Position numbers and translations under genes: made by a program. Shown piece by piece: positions 1 to 12,681 of a stretch of 62,068 nt of DNA (within the stretch, counting starts at the first letter, position 1; the number at the start of each line of letters is the position of its first letter). The stretch is from positions 1-62,068 of the forward strand of contig JADNRX010000320.1 in assembly GCA_015501595.1 (NCBI GenBank), in the 5' to 3' direction. Source of the DNA: Hymenopellis radicata (lineage: Eukaryota; Basidiomycota; Agaricomycetes; Agaricales; Physalacriaceae). Below the pieces are notes generated by a model, which was not told the DNA's origin, searched no databases, and saw only the letters and a list, made by a program, of their open reading frames with translations.

Positions 1-640
1 GCATGTTCCCCAGCTTCTCTCTTGTTCAATTCCCATAATCACAATGACCCTGAGAACTTCGGGGATACCACGAGCACCGAATGCAGCCGCTCGGTTCTTC
101 GTCGCGTCCTGTAGAATCGTAGCCAAGTCGCCATCATCGAATCCTCTATTATCTCCGCGTTCGAGCCTATGAACATCGCTCAGACCTTCAGTAGACACCT
201 GGAAAGGTACTCATACCTAGCAAATGACCATTTCATGTAATCTGATGGTGGCACAATTGCACCGCGAATAGCTTTAAGGAAGTCTTCGGTAGTCACCTAT
301 TGTAATATGAGTAAACATCCTACAAAAGAGCAGACATAAGCCTGCCTGAGAAGGCTTCAAATCTCCTAACAACCTTTTGAACTCGTCGTTCGTCCATTCT
401 GTATCCGCCTCGGAAAGAGTCGCATGCCGGCGGTAGAGCAGGTTGAATTCGATGGAAACTACGTTTCCTTCACCTCGAGGGGAGAAGGTGTGGTCAGAGC
501 GGCGGATTTCCTGTTTCAGCCAAAGTCAAAACCGGAGAGGTAGGCAATTTATGTCAGTACCATGAAGGGGTCCAAGCGCCAATTATGTCCATCACGAACG
601 AGACCCAGGATCGCACAACATAATCTATCAGGTGTTAAAA
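1..640 (-). CDS. Partial psi-producing oxygenase (linoleate diol synthase-like)
   Basis: Fragment of a fungal fatty-acid heme dioxygenase that would make oxylipins from linoleate; it runs off the left edge of the window. On the minus strand four consecutive exon-like blocks are readable: LVRDGHNWRLDPFM, then HTFSPRGEGNVVSIEFNLLY with RRHATLSEAD, then VTTEDFLKAIRGAIVPPSDY, then FDDGDLATILQDATKNRAAA with FGARGIPEVLR. The family heme motif is YRWH, with a catalytic Tyr and proximal His; here it reads YRRH, so Tyr and His are kept but Trp is replaced. One junction (after KPSQ) needs a GC donor. The N-terminal half of the peroxidase domain could not be found between 640 and 2000, so the gene may be truncated. 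The family call rests on remembered family motifs. Confidence 0.72.
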
Positions 641-2060
641 CCTCCTCGATCAACGCGGAAGTTGACATACCACCAAGAATAATGTACCCGCTTAGCGCTT
701 AGGTCTTGCGTGGATATTCGAACGTTCGGCACCTACTCGATTCAACCAACGATGAAGACCACATATAATCTGGCGATGAAAACAGGCGATCCCAAGGTTG
801 CCAGAGCGCGTGTCGCAAGCACGGCGGGGTCGTTACTGCCGCTGGCGGTCCAAGAGACAAATAGAAGATATATCTGCGAACTTCCAGGTGAAATTTGGTT
901 ACATCTTGCATTGAATGAGTTCCTTAATTTTCTGAATAACAGCTGTAACGCACCTATGTAAGCCTAGTCCTGGCCGCCGTCAAATTTCTCGACAATTATT
1001 CGAAACTCATCGACGCATCTGCCGGAATGAATGAAGGCGGAAATGCAGTCCGAGTCGTGGATGTGCCCTTGTCTTGTCGCGGTGAGAGGAGAACCTTGGC
1101 CTACACAGCCACTCGCTCACCTTACTCTACTCCCACCACAACGCCTCCCCGATGAAACCAACACCGGCCACTGCCGGCTGACAAGCAGACGACGACACGC
1201 AAGGAAACCGCCCAGACGACGCGTAAAGGAGGCGCCAACATGTTGCTTTCCGTCGTCGACAAGCGCCCGTCGACCACCACGATATCCTAGAAAAAATCCA
1301 GTCGCCATTGGACAACCAGATTGAAGTCACTGCTTGGCACCCGTCCCGCATCGATGAGAAGAAATCGGATCGAATAATACGAGGCCAAGCACCAGGTAAG
1401 CAGTCATCAGATATATAACCCAGATTTCTTACCTGCAGGCTTCACCGTCTTCCAAGTTCCTCCATGGGCCACCTTTGCAACATCTGAACTTGATTTTCCG
1501 TTAGAAATCGACGACAAGGCTTCACACACCCGTCCAAGACGCGCTACCCCATCAAATGCCGAAGCCCTCGCGCGCAAATAGTTCACTCACTCAAGTACCG
1601 GCCCCATGATTCGTCTTCGAAGGCAGCGGCGACGCGTCCGCGAGGTCAGCCAGATGTTATGAGACAGGAAATGTCCGCCTTGTGGGCGAGTATTCCCAGA
1701 CGTTCTTTATGGTCTCTAACGATCTACGTCTTCCAGAGGCAGACCCTACTGTCATAACAGAGTCCAATTCCAGGCTCTAACCGAGTTCGAGCATTCTTTC
1801 CGCCAATGCCAGCCTTGCATCGGACGATTTCTCGCTGCGCGAAAATGCCCTACATGTACGAGACTTCCAGCCTCCTTCACTGTACCTTTAATCCCGCATT
1901 TCTAGAGTGCATCAAAGTGCTACATGGGAGTAGTACACGCTATACAGTAAGATCGGAAATACTAGTACACGAGTTCCATATATTATATGCGCCAGCACGA
2001 CGTCGACGAGATTGATCGGCTGTCCCCATAGCTCTGATACTGGCTCAGCACCCCGACGCA
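641..2060. other. No confident gene
   Basis: Short open frames occur on both strands (for example around 1031-1324 plus and 1117-1308 minus), but none has a recognisable domain or a convincing exon chain. It may hold decayed upstream exons of the oxygenase that ends at about 640. Confidence 0.4.
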
Positions 2061-2061
2061 C

Positions 2062-3160
2062 TCAACACTTGGTCCGTGGTTGCTTGTTTCTTCTTCTGCA
2101 TCTGTACACAAAAGTTAGCTCATCACGAACGAAGCAAGAAGAAAGCTTGCTCACCTCTAAGATCTTATCCTCGACAGTACCCGTAATGATGACTTGTAAA
2201 TGTAAATGGTCTTGTACTGCCCGACGCGATGAACGGCTTGCTCCTGTGGGAGTCCGCAATGAGTACATTTGAAATATAATGCGCACCTCGAGAAATCACG
2301 GATCCATAAATGATCCCATTGTCGCAAGCTGCGAGATTGAAGCGTTCTTACTGTTCAAGATGAACGACGTACCGGTCTCACCCGCCTTCAACGACACATC
2401 GCCGTAGATAACGGCTTTTACGGACATACGTCAAGTGTTAAGCGGCATCACAACGACCAGATAAAAAAGAGACTTACAGCGGACGCTCGTATCCATGCTT
2501 ATGCAGAAAGCCGGCGAGATAGGACGCGAAAGTGAAATGCCGATGGTCTAACTCCAGACGTTCCTTAATTGCTCTAACACGGGAAACGTTGTTGTCATCC
2601 CAGGTCAAAATGAAGCCGGAGAACCTCACCTTGATCGTGGAGTCGAAAACCAGCACGACGACATTTGAGACTGTCCTGCAAAACCATCACTAGTCGAATT
2701 GGAGCGTTCAACCAAGTAAGGATGAACGCTGCAGGACAGAGTCTCGGGCTCAACGACGCTAACCCGTTACAGACACTCCAGGCAAGCGCGTATTGGTTGC
2801 GACGGCCATGGAGCTGTATCCTTCCATGCAATAGTCTCAAAGACACGCATCAGGAGGAGCGCGCGCGCAAAGAGGATCGCCTCTTCCGGAGTACACCTCC
2901 CCACGGGACTCTGCGATGAGCACAGGAGCCGGAGTGTGCGTTGCTGTCTGCATAACGGACGAGATGGCGCACGGCGGCGCATTGTCGTGTCATCTCCGGT
3001 ATCTTCCTCGTCGTCGCCCGTAGTGTCTTCACCATCGCCTGTAGCATCCTCTTCACCGGTAGTGTCGTCGTCGCTGGTGGAGGTCTCGTCGTCTCGTCGT
3101 CTCCGGTACCGGTCTCGTCGTCTCCACCAATAGAATCTTCAACATCTCCAGTATCTTTAC
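2062..3160 (-). pseudogene. SNF2-family ATPase remnant
   Basis: Minus-strand remnant of a Swi2/Snf2 DNA-dependent ATPase, C-terminal helicase lobe. The strongest piece is at about 2160-2260: PQEQAVHRVGQYKTIYIYK, which is helicase motif VI (family form xRxHRxGQ), followed one frame away by VIITGTVEDKILE, the usual sequence after it. The frame change sits in the middle of the motif block, so a one-base indel has broken the gene, or the assembly is wrong there. Upstream on the same strand are FLHKHGYERP (about 2480) and IYGDVSLKAGETG (about 2400), which fit motif V only loosely, and a run rich in Asp, Glu and Thr at about 2995-3150. The N-terminal ATPase lobe with a Walker motif was not found. 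Alternative: a different P-loop helicase subfamily. Confidence 0.45.
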
Positions 3161-5125
3161 TGGCCCGTCTTCCATAGCTTCATAACAATCATCGGTTAGT
3201 CATTCCCTTCCATTTGTGAAAACTGCGTATACATACCGCCCAACGTCCACAGCTGCCCCAATCATTAGCGCTGGCCGAACCGCGTTAAGCCCACGCGCGA
3301 TAATCGACCTCAGTTCATTGGACAATTCAGCATGGCGCACTTGTGTGGGGTACTTGTTTTGGGTATCGAAGATCTCATATTCTTGCCGCGATGGCAATCA
3401 TGCTGACCATGGCAGGGCGTATGGAGGAGGCGGACAAGTCGTTGATATCATTGGTCGCTGACCATGTCTCCGTAGCGGAAAAGCGTCCACGTACATCTAA
3501 AGGCATTATGTTTGAATGAAGGTTGAGAATAGCCTCAATAACCCACCCTTTGCGCAAGTCCAAAGCCTGGACAATACTCTGGCCCATCAGCTACGCTCCG
3601 AATTTCCCAGACCGTATTTTAAAGGCGTTGACCCAGCCGTTGTGACAGATGAGGTGGGTCGACGATGAGAGACCCTCCGAACGAGTGCTGCGTAGGTCCT
3701 AGAATCAAGGATTTGTCCGTCCTCAGTTTGAGTCCTGCATGATCACGAAGATCCCCGACCAGACGACGTTGGTCGAGGGCGTCGCGACACTTAGCAGCGT
3801 TATACGGTTGTGCTAGGGTTCATTAGTATGTAGACGAGGACAAACAGATTATCAGAATCATACCATGTCTTGGTGAGCGCAACGCCGCCTGACTCATTCG
3901 ATCCAAGGCCGTACGATACGTCGTACTCCCGGTGTGTAGCTCATCATTTACGATTCGGATCTGACAGCGTCCTAGATTTTAAATTCAACATGGTTAGGCT
4001 AAACTCAAAACTAAAATACTCACCGATCTACAGCGAGGACACAACATATTCCTCAACTTGAAACGAGCTCCCTTGGCATGCAGGCTGACAAAATGATCCA
4101 CATATCGAGGCCCCGAATCCATTTTGCCGCGGTCCGCGACGACGATCAGTACGAGACCGTGCGAGGCAAAAGCAGAGGCAGATCGGAGTGTAGGTGTCAT
4201 CGCTGATGTTGGCAAAATATGACGGGTTTATGGAAAGCAGGCTGATAGCCGTATGCGCGCAGGATCAAATTATCAGAGTATTGATATCTGGCGAGGGCGT
4301 CGCAAACCGCGTTGAGGGAAATGAAGACGACTTGAGTCGAGAAATGAGATGATATTCGACCCGCGTCTGAAAGTGGTGTCAGCATCGGAGGATAATATAC
4401 AAAACAGAAATACCAATGGTTGTAGAGGATACACGCTTCCGATTAAAATTTCTCCATAAGAGTGAGCGACCCAGAGCATCAAGTTGAAGCAAACAGCAAG
4501 CAAACAGGACCACCAGCACTCCCTCCCTCTGGCGTGTGGCTGGCCGCGTCCTTTTAGCCGTGCTCGCCTCCGTCTGTGCGATTCTTGTGCCAATCTTCGA
4601 AATGCTTTCCCTCGTCCACGACCAGGCTAGTAGTCTTAGGCGCGGTGTTTGGCTGAGACGGAATCCATATTTCTAACGAAGGCTGAATAATGAAAACGAC
4701 AAGGAGAGAACATACATCGCTGGCTATGGAGCGAGCCTTGAGAGAGGTTGACGCGTCCACTATCGCAGTGGTGTCCTCCAGCGTCCGGCAAATTGAGAGT
4801 ACCAGATGCAGTTCCTGAGGGCGGATGAAGGCTATGACATGACGAGAACGCGACTTATGAGATTGATGTGGTGGGCGGCGCGTATGGTGGTTCCAAGGTT
4901 GGCGGAGCCGCCGACGTAGTCGTTACCGCGGTTGTCGGTTCGAGAGAGCGGATATCTCTATCTGGTACTGAATGAGCAGAAATGAAGGGGCCACTGCCTG
5001 ATATGACCAATTTTCCCACTCGACGACGCGGCGATCACATGAGCAGTATTTGGACATAATTGGTGTCAGGGTCTGTGCCCTACTTTTCCTTCTTTTTCGC
5101 TCTTTCTGACCACAACCATCTCATA
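3161..5125. other. Unassigned region with small minus-strand ORFs
   Basis: Several minus-strand frames are open for 60-100 codons (for example 3200-3397, 3375-3587, 4273-4593 and 4554-4760), some with hydrophobic stretches near 4500-4700. I could not assemble them into a gene or recognise a family. Confidence 0.35.
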
Positions 5126-5129
5126 ATCC

Positions 5130-5946
5130 GAGCGGGCTGGTGTCATGCTAGGTGGATAATGTTTTCAAGGCCAAAGCAGGCTGGTGTCATGCTTGGCGGC
5201 GGAGACGCATTCAGAGTCCGTAACACCCGAGCAGGCTGGTGTCATGCTGGGTGGGTAATGTTTTCAAGGCCAAAGCAGGCTGGTGTCATGCTAGGTGGCG
5301 AAGACGCGTTCAGAGTCCGTAGCACGAGCGGGCTGGTGTCATGCTTGGCGGCGGAGACGCGTTCAGAGTCCATAACACCCGAGCGGGCTGGTGTCATGCT
5401 GGGTGGGTAATGTTTTCAAGGCCAAAGCAGGCTGGTGTCATGCTAGGTGGCGAAGACGCGTTCAGAGTCCGTAGCACGAGCGGGCTGGTGTCATGCTTGG
5501 CGGCGGAGACGCGTTCAGAGTCCATAACACCCGAGCGGGCTGGTGTCATGCTGGGTGGGTAATGTTTTCAAGGCCAAAGCAGGCTGGTGTCATGCTAGGT
5601 GGCGAAGACGCGTTCAGAGTCCGTAGCACGAGCGGGCTGGTGTCATGCTTGGCGGCGGAGACGCGTTCAGAGTCCATAACACCCGAGCGGGCTGGTGTCA
5701 TGCTGGGTGTATAATGTTGTCAAGGCCAAAGCAGGCTGGTGTCATGCTAGGTGGCGAAGACGCATTCAGAGTCCGTAACACCCGAGCAGGCTGGTGTCAT
5801 GCTGGGTGGATAATGTTTTCAAGGCCAAAGCAGGCTGGTGTCATGCTAGGCAGCGAAGACGCGTTCAGAGTCCGTAACACCCAGGCTGGTGTCATGCTAG
5901 GCGGCGGAGACGCGTTCAGAGTCCGTAACACCCGAGCGGCCTGGTG
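5130..5946. repeat. Minisatellite with 152-bp higher-order unit
   Basis: About 17 copies of a core reading GCNGGCTGGTGTCATGCT, spaced 44-55 bp apart. Three sub-units (about 44, 53 and 55 bp) form a higher-order unit of exactly 152 bp: the block at 5341 recurs at 5493 and 5645 almost unchanged, and a slightly diverged copy starts near 5189. After 5800 the order breaks down. 152 is not a multiple of three, and the nested plus-strand ORFs only restate the repeat, so coding is unlikely. Confidence 0.95.
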
Positions 5947-6215
5947 TTGCATTGGCATGTGACTGCATGTTGGGCATGAGTTGACAGGTAACGTGAAGAG
6001 CTAAATTGCTTAAGTGTTGCAAGAGAGAGCGAGTGTTTGGACCGACTGAGTAATTTGTGGAAAGTGGTGACTATAAGTTCGTAATGGTCCTGCAAGGCGT
6101 CATATATCATAGCCCACAGGACATGGCCAATTCACTATCATGCTCAATGCTATACACTGTCTAGGCAAAATCGTCTTGAAGCTCTATACGAGTACGACTA
6201 AAACCCTCCAATATC

Positions 6216-9200
6216 TTATTCATTCATACTTAACACTAGCTTGGCATAACATAGGAATCGTGAGGCAACCAGTGTTGCGATGACCTTGAAAACTTTTGTA
6301 ACATCAACGCTAAACTCACCAAAGAATGCGAAGAGGATGAACACATTCCGCCACCTGTCTCCATAATCAATGTTGAGCAGGGTGTAAAAATTGTCACCGT
6401 ATTGACAATAGCAACACGCTTCCGTGGCATTCAGGTTGTCGAGGTAGCCACCATAGTACCCTGTAAAGTCACCTGCCCACGCAGCACACGTCTGACCCGA
6501 CGGCGGGCTGAACACTGCAAACTTGTTGGGTTTACATTTGATCACAAGCCCACTTCATAGTACGCAATCAGTAAAACACGAAGAAGAGCGTGAACGTCAT
6601 TCACTCACTGTAACTCAGTGGACCACACCCCAAGTGTACGGATTCAAATAGTAGATCCAGCTCCGCCAAAACTTGATCAGTGTCGGATACGGAATCGTAA
6701 CCCCACAAAAAACGCCAAGAATAAGCGTGATGGGTGGATTGAACAGCACCGCGACTTGAACGCTGCGTGAAATCGCCGCTATTAACTACACACCGAAGAA
6801 GATGATAACGAGCAACTGGAAGCTGGTCCCATTCGTGCCGGAGCCGCCTTGTCTGAATCCAGCAGGATACACCTGTGGGTATCTAATGAGCAGAGAAAAG
6901 ACACCAACGCAACGAGACGAACCGTAAGAACCCAGTAGACCAAGGCACACATGATGTTGTAAGGAATTTCACTGATTAGTTGTCCGACTCGATCATTCTA
7001 AAAAGTACTTCAGCAGGAGAATGAAGTATAAGCACTGCACAAACCAACCTCTTACGAAAATCCGACGGTTGGCAGTAAACAAGGGCTCAATTTGCGACAT
7101 GACAATAGCAGGCAAGATGGTCACCCAGAAACTGTAGCAATAATCAGTCAGGATGTGCTAGAAAGGCGGCAAGAACCCTTACATGCTGAACACGCCGAAC
7201 TGCAGGGCGCGCACACCATTTCCAAGGTTCAAGAATGAGAGCGACACGAACAGCAATATGAACGAGGATACAAAGAGAGGGGAAAAGATGTAGTCAGGAG
7301 ACCTCCAAAGTTATTGCGCCCAACAACAATCCGGAGTTGATAGAGAATTGGTGTCCCGACTATATCAGACACCGTCAGCCACCAAGGAAACAACCAAAGA
7401 GATATACTGCTCACAAGTACTTAGCGTCTTCCTATCCGGCTTCGCAATCGCGGAATACCTCATCTTGATTGCATCAATCTCCTTCCTCACGACCTAATAC
7501 TCCGGAGACTCAGGCCACACATCCTTCCAATTTGTCCCCAACTCGTGAACTAACAAACACCTGCACCAATCGCCTGGAGCATGTACTCCGCCGGGTTCAC
7601 ATTCGATGGACACATCGTCCCCTGGCGCGCGAAATACTCCGGCAGCACACGTGAGTCCGCCCCTCTATATCACCAAAGTAAACCGTCTCACCAATAGCAA
7701 AAGCCGATCAAAGCTCTCAAATAGCAGCGACGACGTCTGATGAATCGTATAGAGAATAGCCTGTCCCTGATCCACGAGCTTGCGCAGGAACCGAACCAAG
7801 TTCCATGCGCTCTGCGCATCCAAGTCGGATGTTGGCTTCTCCAAGAACAGGAGGAGCTCGGGCTTGCTCGCGAGCTCGACGCCAATGGTCAACCATTTTC
7901 GAGCTTCGACGTTGAGACTCAATACCAGCGCCTCGGACATGTCTTGCAATTCCAGCAGTTCGATCATCTCCTCGACATATGCGTCCTTGCTCATACGGCT
8001 GGCGCAAGTACGCGGAAAAGCGCATCGCCTCGCGCACAGTCGCTGTGCCTTCGTGCACGTCCATCTGTTCCGCTAAGCCTTCGTCAGACCACAAGCAGAC
8101 CGGCGAACTGGGTATTAGACACAACATAAGCAGTCCCCCCAGCAAAGTCAGACGTCACAGGCCGTCCATCAAGCAAGATATCACCACTGATAACACCAAT
8201 ATTCTTCCTCTGGGCAAGAATGTCCAGGCACGTCGTCTTTTCAGCACCACTGGCACCCATGAGGGCTGTAACTTAAGCGTACCGGGCTTAACATAGCCTT
8301 AGACACCATACAGCAGGCGACGGGTGCCACCAACGACTAGAACCGTGTAATTAAGGCCTTGTCAAGTAAAGGTCTTCCTATGGCGAGAACTATGACATCC
8401 AAAGATTAGCCATGGCGAACATTCGGAACAAGCAAACAATTTGAATTTCGTACGCAGGTATATCAGTGACAGTCATCTCGCTTCTCGTGTCGGCCTGCTC
8501 TGCATCGTGATGTTCAGGCTTGACCTCCATAGCCCTCGCCTTGGCCTTCTCATTAGCCTTGGCCGAAGCCGCCCTGTGCTCCTTCAACCTCTGATTAAGC
8601 TTCTCAGTCTCGTCGCTCCCCCTGGCGTAAACACTGACGTTCAGCTCTTTGTTGTATTGCTGCAACAACCGTGAGCCTTTAAGCCTGAATGAGCAAGCAG
8701 AGAACGTATAGGGAAAAAATCCAGGGCAATGATTTGCATAAGCTGGAACGCGACCGCGAACACGCATAGCATGACAAAGCACTTCTTCCCTAGGTCTGAG
8801 GCGTTTAAGGAGAATCCAGCGTTGATGTAGGCCTCGCCGGTAATGCTAACACTGCCGTCTGAGGCTCCGAAGATTGTACACGCTTGAGTGGGACCGAGTT
8901 CATCGCTGTACGCATGTCAGATCAAAAGGCAGGCATGTGGATTAACAAGACTGACGTATAAGTAGAGAATCCTGGACCACTATGATAAACGACGTAGGCG
9001 CCATTGAAAGTCATCTGCGTGGTTCTGTTAGTACATCGTTAGATGAAGAAACTCTTGAATTACCTGAATACGCATGAACTCGTTCTCCATACAACCCTGC
9101 CAGGCATTAAGATGTCAGCTCAAGAAGCTCGCCCAAGGCACCATCCCATATACCGTATGACTGATGTAGTACTGAGGTTCATGTTAGCTTCGACACAGAC

Positions 9201-9890
9201 ACCATAAGAAGAAGGACTTACAATCCAGAATAAGCACTGCTGCATACTATCCACCGGTATCATATATCCCCCATACTGAGCGCTCAATGAATGGTCAGAT
9301 CTTCTAATCTGCGAAGCAACACCACCTTGAAGTTGACACAAATCAGCCCAAACGTGTGGAAGAATCTCTACATGGAGAGATACACCACGTAGTTGAGCAG
9401 GCGCAACGTGAAGAAGCCCCCGGCAGAGCGAGTGAGGTTGGTCATGAAGTAGACGATGATGTTGAATATCACAATGCGCGTGGCGGAGAACGGGATATCA
9501 GCGAGAAGGTTCCCGAACGAGACTGCAGCAGGGCGATACATGCTATAGCTCGTCTGCTTCTTGAGAATGGGCCGACCGAGCATCTGCATAGAGATTTCAC
9601 TAAAGGCATCTAGACATGTGACCAACAATGGGGTGAAAATGACACTGGATTCAATTCGTTAGCTGCAACTCAGATGGGAGCGAGGAAAGGGAGTAGCGTA
9701 CCTCCCACGAGTAAACGCCCCAGCAGCAGGAAGCGGCTGCGCAAAAAAAGCCCCTCCAATAACAAAGGCCCTGAAGCTCGGAGCTGGAACTTGTCCTGCA
9801 TCTTTCCTCCGAAACTCGCATTTCACCAGCGCGCACCTGGCCCGTCAAACCCAGCGTATAAGGGCTCTTCTTCGACACGCCCACAGCAGC
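6216..9890 (-). pseudogene. PDR-type ABC transporter (ABCG) pseudogene
   Basis: Remnant of a full-size fungal pleiotropic drug resistance transporter, covering the first transmembrane domain onward. Order on the minus strand: TMD1 pieces (SPYTLGLTGQVRA near 9860, FVIGGAFFAQPL near 9750, GRPILKKQTSYSMYRPAA near 9570), the linker with VYARGSDETEKLNQRLKEHR (about 8600), NBD2, then TMD2 and its C-terminus (SGQTCAAWAGDF, TEACCYCQYGDNFYT near 6420). NBD2 is damaged: Walker A reads GASGAEKTT instead of GASGAGKTT, and Walker B/D-loop reads [14 protein letters not shown] instead of [14 protein letters not shown]. Frame changes are needed near 8000 (after SAYLRQPYE), near 8080 and near 7310, and a TAG interrupts PEYVVRKEIDAIK near 7495. 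A half encoding NBD1 was not found beyond 9.9 kb. Missing catalytic residues plus several breaks make a dead gene certain. Confidence 0.92.
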
Positions 9891-12670
9891 GCCACATGCC
9901 TCCGAGTCCGTCTTCTCGGTCCGCTTGTATTAGCCCAAAGAGTCTAGGACGTAGGTGGGCAGAAGACGCGTGTGATAAGAGCAGCCCTGGATGTCGAAAT
10001 CATAGGAAATATTAATGAATGTGGGCATTGCATCTAAAGCGTGTAGCACGCCGTCTGCGACGATGAGCATTGAGCGCATATTGAGCAAACATGGTGGCTG
10101 CATCGGAGATCAGGCGACTCCGCGTCTTACACGTGGCCCCAGTGGATCGCGAAAATTATATGACTCCCGACGAGCAACGCACCCCGCCAAATTCAAACCT
10201 GCACGCTATAACTACTCGTCGTCGACTCTCAACGCCCTCGCGCTATTAGTAAATGTTACCAAGTAGCGTAAGGACTCGCGCGTGCCCGTCGAGCTGTTGC
10301 CCGAATATCTCGCAAGGCTCCAGGACTGAGTCGGTTTGACTGGCAGTCCTTTGCCCGATGTCGTCAATGACCGACGACGAGGACGACAGTGGGTTCTGAA
10401 GGGGTCATGTCAGTATTCTGAATGTCTTCTTCTAACGCTCAAATGAGTGAACTTTTCGCAGACAATGCGCAGCCCTCAATGAGGCTGTTCTTTCGTAGAT
10501 GTAACTCAGTCCTCAACGAGGCTATTTTTTTCCCGTAATCAAGGTGCAGCCCTCAACGAGGTTGCCTCTGATCCATTTGTGGGGATGGCATATTGTCATT
10601 TCAAGTTAGTACATTGAACCGTGACGAGCATGATAAGTTGCAGCGTCGACGCGCCTGCTACGAAGGAGAGCCCTATTCGTTGCCGTAAACGTGTTTCTCG
10701 ATGAGTGTCGGGTGGTTTTTGGCTGTGGAAGAGGGAGTAGGAAAAAAACAGTGGAATGTTCGCTCTCAAGGTAAAGAAGGCCCCTGGTGACACTGGCAAT
10801 CATATCAGGAAAACAGTCAACGCGTCTTTTGCATCTTTGCCGCAAGACCAAAAAGATGCAAAAGACGCGAAAGATGCGAAGTCTTGCCGAAGCCAGGTCA
10901 CGATTCTTGTCAGGACTTTTCCGATCTTGACAAGACTGACCTGGTCTTCGGAAGCCTAGCTCGTCTTGTAACAAGACCTCAACAAGACCTCAGAAAGACA
11001 AATCCAAGCAGGGTAAGATAAGGTTTAAAAGGATGAATAAAGCATGGATTCGATGATTATGATAGTACAGCAAAGCATAGCCAGAGGGAAGCATATAATA
11101 GGCAGAGATAATGTCCAAATCGGAGTCTGAGCTGCTCGAGTCGTCATCCTCACTTGCGACGGGTATACCACCATCCGTGGAATCCCCGCACCCTCACCGT
11201 TTCTCTCATCACCTTCAACGTCAACCTCGACCTTGTCACACCATTCCCGCCATCACTTCACTGGCGGATTCGTTGCACATTGACTCGCTGGAGGACTCAA
11301 GTCAGCCCAAGAAGCCCTCACAAGAAGCGCAGGAATACATACCGGTGCGTCGTCTATCATCCTGTCTTGGGGAGCATTATCCTGACTTGTTTCGTACTTG
11401 CTTGTGTTAATGTTCACGTGTCGTCGAATCGCAAATTGCGGGTGGTCGTCCATCGCCACGTTAGCCTGGGTCGTCGTTCACGATGGCTCCGATCGCTAGG
11501 TTGTCGTCCGGTCCACGCTTGGTACTGGTCAAACAACAGTAGGACCGTCTCTTCGTCCCAGTGTCCGGAGAGTCGCTTGCTTGTCCAAATTTGCACTGCA
11601 TCGCGTGAATGGGCGTAGACGGGTGCATGGTCTTGGAGCAAGCAAGGGCCCTGCTCCGATATTCTCTGCGTGTACCAGTATGCTCGTTACGCGTCGTTCT
11701 CCGCAACTACATATCAAAGAATTAAAATATGTTGCACCATAAATAGGAAGAAGACATACCATAGGAAGATACAGATCATGAGTGATGAAGACGCGACCAC
11801 TGTGAAAGCTGTCAGCACCATAGTCGACAGCGATAAGAGGGATACATACATTGTGAGATCAGAGGGCTGATGGACACTGTCGAGAGTGACTGCAGAGTGG
11901 AAGTCAGTAGATGCAAGTGGCATAGAACTAGCAAACGCACCATATAATGGTGCATACGGGCAATCCGGGCTGCCTACATGGGCGGGTGGTCTCTGTCCGC
12001 GGCTACAGGAAACCGCCTGGGGTGAGGAACTCATGGCATAAATGTCCGGCGTGCAGTGGGCTCCGGGGAGTAGGAGAACAGAAAGTGGGGTGCCAGCACC
12101 GAAGAAGCAGCAGCGTTCGGAAGTACGACTAGATCAGATATAAGTATATGCAGGTTAGACAGGTCGGAAAGGAAAATCAAAAAAGCAGCACCAGAAAGTC
12201 AAAGCACTGACGCCGCAACCGCCATGTCTTTTTCAAGCGGTGGAAAGTCGTCTCTCGTGGCATCAAATGGTCGTCCAGGTTCAGATTCGCGTGTGTTCGA
12301 GCGCCCGACGTTGACACTGAGTGGCGGCCGTTGGATTGCGGACGCGTTTTGCAAGAGGTCGACGGGCGTGGTGGTGGGAGGAAGGCAAGCGCGAGGTGCG
12401 AATGAAAAACGGAACATGCACGTGGTCCGATTGCGTGATTGATGCGCACGGACCACACAATGGGTTCCATCTCTTTTCACCAAGTCCATCTAGCGGGTGA
12501 CCTGCTACTTAATCAGCGGTCTCCAGCGCTTAAGCCCGTGTTCTGTTATAAAGCTGTCACCATCTTCGCGATGTGCTTTGCGAATACCTCCCTCGACCAA
12601 ATGGCAAGTTCCATTCTTATGTCTGCAATACACCAACTGACCAACAACAGGATTCGTATTTGTTGATGAC
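9891..12670. other. Mostly unassigned; small inverted and direct repeats
   Basis: No gene could be supported. 10464-10570 carries three spaced copies of a small palindromic motif (reported separately). 10820-10990 is rich in short AAGA/CAAGAC repeats. On the minus strand near 11110-11170 a frame encodes an acidic run (SEDDDSSSSDSDLD), and 11714-12034 encodes a hydrophobic stretch; they might be exons of one unknown gene but no splice chain could be proven. Confidence 0.35.
10464..10570. repeat. Three short palindromic repeats
   Basis: The motif GCAGCCCTCAAYGAGGCTG or a close variant occurs three times, near 10464, 10511 and 10543. Each contains the inverted pair CCTCA/TGAGG or CCTCAACGAGG and could form a small hairpin. 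Function unknown. Confidence 0.6.
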
Positions 12671-12681
12671 ACCTCCTCCCT

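Noticed and set aside
5060..5962. Nested plus-strand ORFs containing AGVMLGGEDAFRV repeats
   Set aside because: They lie wholly in the minisatellite, whose 152-bp unit is not a multiple of three; the ORFs restart in every unit.
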